Source: Diploptera punctata (lineage: Eukaryota; Arthropoda; Insecta; Blattodea; Blaberidae). Taken from it: a stretch of 64,000 nucleotides of DNA. Both the position numbers and the translations under genes were made by a program. The stretch lies in contig JASPKZ010001598.1 in assembly GCA_030220185.1 (NCBI GenBank), forward strand, positions 946,001 through 1,010,000, given 5' to 3'. This document shows positions 56,439-64,000 of the stretch, one piece after another. The notes below the pieces were generated by a model. That model searched no databases. It was not told where the DNA came from and was given only the letters and a program-made list of their open reading frames with translations. Positions within the stretch are counted from its first letter, which is position 1, and each line of letters starts with the position of its first letter.

Positions 56439-57177
56439 ATTCTTTGGGTCTATGTAGCTTCGAGATATTAATGAATGTACTCCATCAGAATTATATGTAG
56501 GCCCCATTACCATATGCACCTAAAAAAATTATCTTACAACAGAAAGTGTTTTACTCATTTAAGAAAGTGTCGGTGTCCAACTGAGATAAACAAAAGACAG
56601 GCAAAATTATTTCCCTGTATGTTCACTATTGCATATATTACTTGAAACAAGATCTCTAACTTTCATAAGGGAAATTTCTTCATTAGTATCATTCATTTTT
56701 TTATGTGAGTTAGACAGAAGACAATCAAAATTTCTCGGAGGTTTAATGGTTGGGAAATATGAATTTAATAAAGCTGGTATTTCACATAAGCCGGAAGCTT
56801 GTTAGCTATGACAAGTGGCATGCAATGATAAGCTACTCTTTTTTTTTCGTCTACATGCGGTCTCACTTAACAATAATTACGTGAAATAATTAGATAACTT
56901 CAAGTTTTATCACATTCTGTGTAAAATAGAGTCCAATTATGTTGTTAAAATAACATAATATCACGAGCACAATTTCATTTTCAGGATTGCGCCTGTCAAT
57001 TAGTACAGCGTTTGTGATTAAGTGCAATTCACTTAAATTCATGGCAACCTCTGTTATTACTTTACTTCATGTCAGCTATAAATTATTGTACCATATATAG
57101 ATATTATTTATTCACATAACATGACTGTTTTAGATTCAAACGTTTAAGATAAATACATACCTAAAAGGCACTATAAA
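56439..57177. other. non-coding stretch
   Basis: No gene or repeat family recognised. Confidence 0.45.
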
Positions 57178-57216
57178 ATTATTATTATTATTATTATTAC
57201 TATTATATTATTATTA

Positions 57217-57247
<31 letters not shown>

Positions 57248-57248
57248 G
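57178..57248. repeat. (ATT)n microsatellite
   Basis: Imperfect array directly 5' of the hairpin. Confidence 0.95.
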
Positions 57249-57262
57249 TTTGGCAAATTAAT

Positions 57263-57725
57263 AAATAATAGTTTTAAAAAACTAAAAGAACACGCTTTAT
57301 TAGAAAACTAAAAAATGAAAAATAATTTTAATTTCCAATACGCTTGGTATAAAATAAAGTGGTCAACAAAAAAATCATCTCCAACACATATAGAATAAAA
57401 TTAGAGTTATCATCAAAAAGAAAATAATTTTACCATCAAAATCGTGGGGTGCTCTATATCAATTAATATATTTGATAATAAACAGATATTGGTAAAAGTA
57501 ACCTCTCTAAGAAGAAAATGTAAAAATCATAAAAAGCACCCCACGCTTTTGATGGTAAAATTATTTTCTTTTTGATGATAATTCTAATTTTATTCTATAT
57601 GTGTTGGAGATGATTTTTTTGTTGACCACTTCATTTTATACCAAGCGTATTGGAAATTAAAATTATTTTTCATTTTTTAGTTTTCTAATAAAGCGTGTTC
57701 TTTTAGTTTTTTAAAACGATTATTT
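57263..57725. repeat. long near-perfect inverted repeat (191-bp arms, 81-bp loop)
   Basis: Left arm 57263-57453 and right arm 57535-57725 are inverse copies with only about four mismatches (by eye: AGT/CGT, AATAAAG/AATGAAG, AGAGTT/AGAATT, AAATCG/AAAGCG). Landmarks: AACACGCTTTATTAGAAAAC, TCCAATACGCTTGGTATAAA, CATCTCCAACACATATAG. No coding part. It could be a foldback transposon or a hairpin-RNA locus. Confidence 0.93.
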
Positions 57726-57831
57726 ATTTTTGTATTTTTTAGTTTTAATATTTTACAAAATAAGATAAAAATGTATATATCTTTAAATTCGATACTATTG
57801 TATTATGAGCTAAAAGTGATACTCTTCTATG

Positions 57832-57935
57832 AAAAAACCCTCCCAGCCGGATTTGAACCAGCGACGTATGGATTACTGAAATTATATACCACTAGGAGTT
57901 CACTGCTCTACCAACTGAGCTCTTAGAACGATTGA
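57832..57935 (-). tRNA. tRNA-Tyr-like sequence with intron-like insert, probably pseudogene
   Basis: On minus: AGAGCTCAGTTGGTAGAGCA (D arm, A box) and TCGCTGGTTCAAATCCGGCT (T arm, B box GGTTCAAATCC), followed by a T-run (terminator-like). The D and T arms match animal tRNA-Tyr, and about 12-15 extra bases near the anticodon resemble its intron. The acceptor ends do not pair well and I do not see GTA at the anticodon, so it is likely a pseudogene or SINE head. Confidence 0.55.
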
Positions 57936-57977
57936 CTAAAAACTCGAGAAGTCCGCAACCTATTATACCAGTTTTCA

Positions 57978-58458
57978 TTTTTTTGATTTTCGGATGATTC
58001 TGGCCAGGATTTTAGAAAATAAATATGAAATTATTGTATTGTCACGGGTCTTCTACACGTATACAAAGTTTCAAGTCAATCCAATGTTTCTAAGTGGGTG
58101 AAAATCGCGTTGAAAGATTCCGTTACATTGATACAAAAACACGTTTTTTGATTTTCTGATGATTATGGCCAGGATTTTATAAAATAAATATGAAATTATT
58201 GTATTGTCACGGGTCCTCTACACGTATACAAAGTTTCAAGTCGATCCAATGTTTCTAAGTGGGTAAAAATCGCGTTGTAAGATTCCGTTACATTGATACA
58301 AAAACACTTTTTTTGATTTTCTGATGATTATGGCCAGGATTTTAGAAAATAAATATGAAATTATTGTATTGTCACGGGTCCTCTACAAGTATACAAAGTT
58401 TCAAGTCGATCTGATGATTTTAAGTGGGTGAAAATTGCGTTGAAAAATTCCGTTACAT
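57978..58458. repeat. tandem repeat, three units of 165 bp
   Basis: Units start at about 57978, 58143 and 58308 (TTTTGATTTTC anchors at exactly 165-bp steps). Each contains TGGCCAGGATTTTA, ATTGTATTGTCACGGGTC, GTATACAAAGTTTCAAGTC and GATTCCGTTACAT. The last unit runs into (GATA)n at 58457-58483 and GTCAAGCTAATATAAAGCG. Confidence 0.92.
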
Positions 58459-58518
58459 AGATAGATAGATAGATAGATAGATACAGGTCAAGCTAATATA
58501 AAGCGTGTAAAAAGGGAG

Positions 58519-59076
58519 AAGGTGTAGATCCTGTCAGATGAATGATTTTACATATCTAGGATGCAATATCTCATATGAAGAAGAAAAGGATGTAAATGCA
58601 AAAATATCTAAATTTTTAAGAATTTTAGGGTTAATAAATTCTATTTTCAAGCCACAGTTAGTCCAAAAACATTCAAGACTAAAAGTGTATAAAACACTGG
58701 CTGTTCCAACTCTTTTGTATGGTAGCGAAGTAAGGACGTTGAAACAGAAGGATATACAGAGACTTAGATCTGCTGAAATGAGATACCTTCGGAGGACTGC
58801 AGGATACACATTACTAGATCACAAAAAAATGAAGACATCTTGGAAGAATTACACATGGAATCTTTAGAAAACAAAATTTCTGTATATAAGTCAAGATGGA
58901 TGCAACATGTTCATCGAATGGAAGATCACAGAACACCCAAACAAATGTTAAGATATCAACCTGCAGGAAGAAGAAGACCAGGACGTCTACTCAAAATACT
59001 TCTGGATGTGTTTCTCTTGAGATCGAAACAGGTCAACAAATGGCCTAAATTCGTGAATGTACTATGATGATGAAAG
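58519..59076 (+). pseudogene. LINE-N fragment with C-terminal domain
   Basis: Open frame 58538-58867: DFTYLGCNISYEEEKDVNAK, LYGSEVRTLKQKDIQRLRSA, RYLRRTAGYTLLDHKKMKTS; then a slipped frame MESLENKISVYKSRWMQHVH and RRRPGRLLKILLD. About 50 bp (SKIVLDNKILEQ codons) are deleted at the left. The 3' end is AAATGGCCTAAATTCGTGAA then (GAT). Confidence 0.85.
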
Positions 59077-59506
59077 GGAGAAAATTTATAAGAGCATAAT
59101 ACAGAATATTTCACCATATGGCAATGAAACTTGTTCTTTGACGGAATTACAAAAGAATAAAATTAGAACAGTTGAATATGATTACCTTGGAAGAAGCCTT
59201 AAAAAACAAGAAAGGATAAAATAAGAAATTAATTCCTTTGGAAAGAAATGAATGTCACAACATCTGTTGTTAAGAGAATTGAAGATCAAACTCTTAAATG
59301 GAAAATGAAAGATGACCAAAACATAGCTATATACCAATGGTCATCCCCTGGAAGAAATAAATGTGGCAAACCAAGATGGAAATGGAAAGCCTATGTCAGA
59401 ACTATAATGGATGATAGGAATTTGGAAGAAGGAGATTGGAATGATAGAAAAAATTAAAACTGAAGACGGCAAACCTATAAGTGGAGAAAGCCGAAGAAGA
59501 AGAAGA
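59077..59506 (+). pseudogene. LINE-O fragment directly after LINE-N
   Basis: Frames encode NKIRTVEYDYLGRSLKKQER, TSVVKRIEDQTLKWKMKDDQ, SSPGRNKCGKPRWKWKAYVR, NLEEGDWNDRKN. Ends CCTATAAGTGGAG, GAAGAAGAAGAAGAGG. Confidence 0.8.
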
Positions 59507-59514
59507 GGAAAAGG

Positions 59515-59676
59515 GAGAAAATGAAGATTGAAGACAACATTTTAGATTATATTAAAACTCAGCAATTAAGATGGTACGGACATGTCCAGCGAATGGAAGA
59601 AGATCGGCTACCAAAATGTGTTTTGAAATGGAAATCTGGGCAAAGGCGAGGCAGAGGAAGCCCTACAACCTCCTAG
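59515..59676 (+). pseudogene. LINE-L C-terminal fragment
   Basis: Encodes QLRWYGHVQRMEEDRLPKCV, LKWKSGQRRGRGSPTTS and a stop. Third LINE end in a row in the same orientation. Confidence 0.8.
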
Positions 59677-59790
59677 AATCAGGTTATATTTATACATGAA
59701 GGAGAAACATCTACAACCAGGAGATTGGATGGACCGACAAAATTGGCTATTAGGAATCGGACGATGTCAAAGAAATTAATCAACCCCGAT
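59677..59790 (-). mobile_element. LINE-K-associated fragment
   Basis: Almost identical on minus to the first part of the 27.4-28.4 kb LINE-K open frame (FDIVRFLIANFVGPSNLLVV). The rest of LINE-K is absent. Confidence 0.6.
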
Positions 59791-59889
59791 GACCTTTCTA
59801 TCTAAAAGGGGATATATATATTCCCAACTCATGTTCAACTCGTCGAGAGATGAGATGATATGAAGACCCTATAAAGAGGTCTGTGAATT

Positions 59890-60135
59890 ACAAGGGTGCT
59901 GGCCGACCACGCCTGACACACCATCATGGGGGCAGACGAACGAAATAAAACGAAATAGATGAGATGAATATGGAGAAATGGTGGAATAAAATTGTGGTAG
60001 GGGAAAACTCGAGAAAAACCAGCCTAAGCTCCGTTTCGTTCACCACGAAACCCACTTGGAGTGATCGAGACTCGATCTCGGAACTCCAGCTGTGAGTGGC
60101 GAGCATCTAAGCACTTGAGCCACGGAGCTGCCGCG
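59890..60135 (-). mobile_element. SINE-D, copy 2
   Basis: Minus head GTGGCTCAAGTGCTTAGATG and CGAGATCGAGTCTCGATCAC (B-box-like), body as in copy 1. The left end has the ACGCCTGACACACCATCATG block not seen in copy 1. Confidence 0.7.
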
Positions 60136-60162
60136 AATATATTACTAGGAATGAAAATAAGA

Positions 60163-60760
60163 ATACATTTTATTCACAAATAAATATTGTACACACTGCT
60201 ACCCGAATAAGCAAGTGTTCGTATTCTTTTATGCCACAAGGTACATTCTGGTATTCTCTCCTGGCATGGCGTTATTGTAACCCACTTCTGAGGTTGGGGT
60301 GCCTGGGAGGCGCAGTTACGCTGTCCCGTTGATCTATAATAATTTATGATAATGGCAAAGATGCGCCAGGAGAGGCCTTAATCCCAAAGTTGATGAATAT
60401 GTTAATGATGGCCAGATGATGATCGGGGACCGTTTCTTCACAATGTCTTACAGGTGAGAAAAAACCCCGAAAAAAACCCATCACCCAGAAAACTTGTCCC
60501 GACCGGCGATCGAACCCGGTCCCACTGGGTGACAAGGCAGCACGCTACCTCGTGACCACAGAGGTGGACTAAGTTACAGAAATAACACACAGAGAATATA
60601 TACATTACACATCTTAAGTTAAAGGGGGAGGGAACACAAAATAGAGGAGAAAGTTTCAAGATATGAAATAAATTCTGGCACATAAACAATTAAAAATTAA
60701 TGCAAGGGGAAATAAAATAAAGCAGTATAGAATAGATTAATACCAGACTGGAGGGGCTAA
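60163..60760. repeat. unclassified repeat R4, copy 2, split by SINE-A
   Basis: AAGAATACATTTTATTCAC at 60163 and AATTCTGGCACATAAACAAT, ATACCAGACTGGAGGGGCTA at 60670-60760 match copy 1 (16880-17785). 60783-60860 partly repeats the last block (AGAGAGTTTCAAAATATG, AGAATTAATGCAAAGG). Confidence 0.45.
60244..60569 (-). mobile_element. SINE-A with tail II
   Basis: Minus: head CCACCTCTGTGGTCACGAGG..., B box GGTTCGATCGCC, SINE-A body, tail II inverse (CTCTCCTGGCATGGCG, CCCACTTCTGAGGTTGGGG). More diverged than the other copies. Confidence 0.88.
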
Positions 60761-60960
60761 TTAAACACAATAAAATAAACAAATTTAGGAGAGAGTTTCA
60801 AAATATGCAACGAATTCAGACCCGCAAAGAAAAGAATTAATGCAAAGGTGTATAATACAAACAAAACATTTTATAATACATTAATAACAAACTGAAGAAA
60901 ATAAGTAAATTCATTAGGTAATGAGAAATGCAAACAAATCAAGAATTCATTTTTTTCCTG
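60761..60960. other. non-coding stretch
   Basis: Partial duplicate of R4 sequence, otherwise nothing recognised. Confidence 0.4.
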
Positions 60961-61272
60961 GCGCGATAGGCCTAGAAGGCCCTTAGCCTACCAGTCGGCT
61001 TCTGGCCTCACATCCACATGTGTCAATCACCGGTAGATGATCATCCAGCCAGTGTACGGGTGACATGTGGTCAGCATGTCGGGTCCCCAGCCGTTTTCTC
61101 AACCTGAGAACCGTTACTTATTGCAGCTACCCAAATGTCTCGCGATGCTGGGTGGGCACCGGTCCCATATACCATGAGAAAATTTCTTCCCCCGTGGAGA
61201 CTCGAACCAGCGCAAGTCCCGTAGCTCTGCGCCAAGGCTTCCTGCCTTAACCACTCGGCTACGGCACGGGAC
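60961..61272 (-). mobile_element. SINE-C, tRNA head with long variable arm
   Basis: On minus: GTCCCGTGCCGTAGCCGAGT, GGTTAAGGCAGGAAGCC, then GGTTCGAGTCTCC (B box). The long spacing between the boxes suggests a Ser/Leu-type tRNA with a long variable arm. Body with CCACGGGGGAAGAAATTTTC and GGTATATGGGACCGGTGCCC. Single copy here. Confidence 0.75.
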
Positions 61273-61300
61273 AGAATTAATTTATACCCATACACAATGT

Positions 61301-61836
61301 TTTGGAAATGCACGCTATTGTGCATTATAGGGGCTCTTGTCACCTCTCTCAAAAAACGTTAAACTAAAATATACATAGACCTAACTGTATTATCCAGTTA
61401 TATTATACTGAAGAGAAAAAATAGCGAGTATTTGAGAATAAAGTTCTTAAGAAAAGTTGTGGACCAAGGAGAAACAAACGAATGAAGACGACTGTATAAC
61501 AATGAGGTATATTATCCATATGGGACACCAGATGTAATAAGAACAGTTAAGTCTCGTAGACGAGGATGGGTAGGACTTTGACACGAATGGAGAATGAAAG
61601 AGGGGCATGAAATATCCATATAGGGAGCCCGGTGAGAAAACGCCTAGTAGGTAGGTCAATAATGAGGTGGAAGAATAACATTAACCATGATTCGAGGGAT
61701 GCGAATTAGGGGCCTATGCAGGGAAATATTGGAAAACATTAGTTTAGGATAGGGAAGTATGGAGAGCTATTGTTCGAGCGGCCATGAACAGGGTTTTGGT
61801 TTTGATGGTGCCAATGGGTTAGTCTATAAATCATGT
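61301..61836 (+). pseudogene. LINE-G relic (subfamily with GAACAGGGTTTTGG end)
   Basis: Aligns with LINE-G from TTTTGGAAATGCACGCTATT to the 3' end, where CCTACGGGTTCGATAG is replaced by CAGGGTTTTGGTTTTGATGG. Many stops. 62952-63166 is of the same subfamily. Confidence 0.78.
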
Positions 61837-61857
61837 AGATTAGATTAGATTAGAATT

Positions 61858-62951
61858 ATTTAGCCTAGTGGAGTTAATGCCATGTGGACTTCTCTTCCAC
61901 TCACCAGGACAAACATATATTACATCAGAATATAACAATCTCAATTAACTCTAATATTAAAAACTAAATAAAAATTTGATCAAAAAGATAATATCTATTA
62001 TACTACGATCTATAATGCAACCAGTTAATGTAGTTAAAATTAAGACTAAAACTAATAATAAATTGGTATACAAGCAAGACATATTAAATTGTCCCTGTCT
62101 AATGTATATAAAAAACAAAGAAAAATAATGAGATATAGAAAACTAATTTTACGATTATACAATATTTAAAACAGAACAAAATAAAATATTTTTTAATCTT
62201 AATATCATCATCATCATCATGAACAAATTCGTTTTAGGCCATGTGGCCTGTACGGTAAACCTAGCGAAGATGCTCTTGATCTTTCCACCGATGTTTTGGT
62301 CTTCCTTGGTCCCTATGTCCAGTTGGGGTATATTGGAATGCCAATTTTGGAATTCTATTTCTTGCCATTCTCCTCAGATGATTTTTCCATTCTTGTTGGT
62401 ATATTTGTATATCTTCATTTAAACTTGTTACTCCAAGTTTTCCTTTGATAATAGTGTTCCTTTGGTGATCCAGTCTATTAACTCCTAACAATGATCGTAA
62501 GAAGCGCAATTGGCTTACTTGAAGTTTATGAGAGTTTCTTTTATTTAAAATCCAAATTTCACTTCCGTATTTTAGAGCAGCTTTTGATGTGATGTTATGT
62601 AATCTTAGTTTTGTCTCTGTCCTCATCTGTTTACCAAAATGTCTTCGTATTACCCCATTCATTTTATTATATTTTTGTAATTTTGAATCAATGTCACTCT
62701 TATACTCTGCAAATACACTTCCTAAGTAAGAGAAATCTGACACTTGTTCTATAATTTTTCCATCAATCTCAATTTTCACTCGTTCTATGTTTTTCCACAC
62801 ATTGCCATTGTTTTGGATTTTGAAGTGGAAATTTAATCTTAATATTATTTTCATAAATAATTAAATGTATTAATTGTTAAAAGAATACTATCAGTGAGGT
62901 GTATAAGTTAGTTTGTTATTAAATAATTCTTTAGTTTGTTTTTGAAGGATG
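61858..62951 (-). mobile_element. LINE-K 3' UTR copy split by LINE-M
   Basis: 61858-62205 and 62846-62951 together match the 27395-27850 3' UTR and stop region. LINE-M sits inside with a 14-bp duplication. At 62951 the match ends inside the C-terminal codons and LINE-G sequence begins. Confidence 0.85.
62206..62831 (-). pseudogene. LINE-M, 5'-truncated, 14-bp TSD, open over nearly 200 codons
   Basis: TTTAATCTTAATAT flanks it (62192-62205 and 62832-62845). The minus strand is open to 62261: NFHFKIQNNGNVWKNIERVK, DGKIIEQVSDFSYLGSVFAE, LKYGSEIWILNKRNSHKLQV, RFLRSLLGVNRLDHQRN, WKNHLRRMARNRIPKLAFQY, GHRDQGRPKHRWKDQEHLR. The first residues of the open frame come from flanking LINE-K. The 3' end has the hairpin ACAGGCCACATGGCCTAAAA and (GAT)n. 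Few lesions, so relatively young. Confidence 0.9.
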
Positions 62952-63166
62952 GGGGAGCCCGGAGAGAAAACGCCTAGTAGATAGGTCAAGAATGATGTGG
63001 GAGAACAACGTTGACCATGATTCGAGGAGGTGAATTAGGGGCCTATGCAGGGAAAGATTGGAAAACGTTAGTTCTGGCTAGGGAAGTATGGAGAGCTATT
63101 GTTCGAGCGGCCATGAACAACAGGGTTTTGGGTTTGATGGAGCCAGTGGATCAGTCTATAAATATT
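62952..63166 (+). pseudogene. LINE-G 3' fragment (same subfamily as 61301)
   Basis: GGGGAGCCCGGAGAGAAAAC to CAACAGGGTTTTGGGTTTGA. It begins exactly where the LINE-K match breaks off. Confidence 0.78.
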
Positions 63167-64000
63167 GTAGTAACTTAAATAAATATTGGTATAAGATTTA
63201 ACTATTTTATTTAGAATTACAGGAATCATTTTTTATTCTAGTTCACAACTTGCTACGAATTATGTCATTAATTTTAATAAAATGAATTATTGACAAAATT
63301 AACAATGAAGTCTCTAACTGGCCGTGATAGGCTATTTGTAACATAAGCGACATATTTCATAATAATGACCTGATGAGAAAGAAAATATAATTCAATATTA
63401 AACCAATATTTCAAGTCAAGGACTAAAGAAACAGGCAAAGGATTCCATAGCCCATGAGTTATGTAATGTTCATAATAGAAACCAACGATAATTTGGATCA
63501 CTTTATCAATAGCCGCCATTTTGTAGAGAATTCCATATTCATTTGTCTTCAAACTATTGTTTAAAAAGCTGGATTTTAAAACATTTTTTACTAACAACAC
63601 TCAACTGTTAAAACGAATCACATGACTACATTATTAATGTTTTAAGAGTACATGAAAGTAATTGTTTGTTTGCTTGTAGCAATTTTTTGTTACAAATGAG
63701 AATGCTACATTTTAAAGTAAATGATATAACACAAAAGATGTATGTATTTAAAATACATGACAGACACAAATGTTAAACGTAAAGTTTTGTTCCCCAAAGA
63801 GTCATTATGTGCGTTTCATTGTACTTACAGATAATTATGCAATTTATCTCGCAAACAGATTAAATGAAGGAAAACAGACATATCGACTTGGCCTTTAGGC
63901 TTTTTACACGGAAGAGTTCGGTTTGTAATATTTACTAATTTTAACTATTATATTCTCTTTTGTCAAAAAATAAAAAGACTGAAAAATGAAAATAGCTTTG
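63167..64000. other. non-coding; one possible decayed LINE frame
   Basis: The minus open frame at 63600-63274 (108 codons) contains HGLWNPLPVSLVLDLK, faintly like the TWN.LP motif of LINE-K, but I cannot align the rest. Nothing else recognised. Confidence 0.35.

Overview
This is eukaryotic, AT-rich, gene-poor DNA, most likely from an insect and probably a cockroach or termite (Blattodea). That call is an inference. It rests on the reverse-transcriptase relics, which look like those I associate with cockroach genomes, on tRNA-headed SINEs and long (ATT)n arrays, and on one bacterial rpoB fragment of Bacteroidetes type (cockroaches carry the Bacteroidetes endosymbiont Blattabacterium). I find no intact host gene. 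Nearly every recognisable piece is a mobile element, a relic of one, or a simple repeat.

Layout. 1-8 kb: old low-copy DNA full of the octamer TAGGCCTA, with Penelope-like (PLE) remnants that carry hammerhead-ribozyme motifs. 8-14 kb: a cleanly inserted LINE with 15-bp target duplication, three copies of a TIR transposon encoding an EKRYQ...ADYCW module, and a LINE relic interrupted by a bacterial rpoB fragment. 14-25 kb: small foldback elements, tRNA-derived SINEs, a Tigger/pogo transposase relic and several LINE 3' ends. 26-29 kb: SINEs, a LINE with a long 3' UTR, and about 670 bp of ATT/ATC microsatellite. 29.5-35.3 kb: a head-to-tail array of a dispersed element, broken up by a SINE, another TIR element and a tRNA-bearing palindrome. 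35-48 kb: PLE, the longest LINE copy (FADD box, 4-bp frameshift), and more SINE and LINE fragments, including a LINE hit by two SINEs with separate target duplications. 48-64 kb: further copies of the same families, a near-perfect 191-bp-arm hairpin, a 165-bp tandem repeat, and clusters of LINE 3' ends.

How it fits together. At least a dozen LINE lineages end in a short GGCC hairpin followed by a microsatellite or A-rich tail. SINEs with several different tRNA-like heads were probably mobilised by such LINEs. Because repeats were inserted into repeats, many filled/empty site comparisons are possible inside the window itself. Those comparisons reveal a recurrent 5-6 bp insertion (GGCCTA or GCCTA) at TA dinucleotides, which I consider the least explained feature here. 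The rpoB capture, the paired hammerhead motifs, the 191-bp hairpin and the tRNA palindrome are the other leading items. All alignments were done by eye, so boundaries are approximate unless a target duplication is cited.
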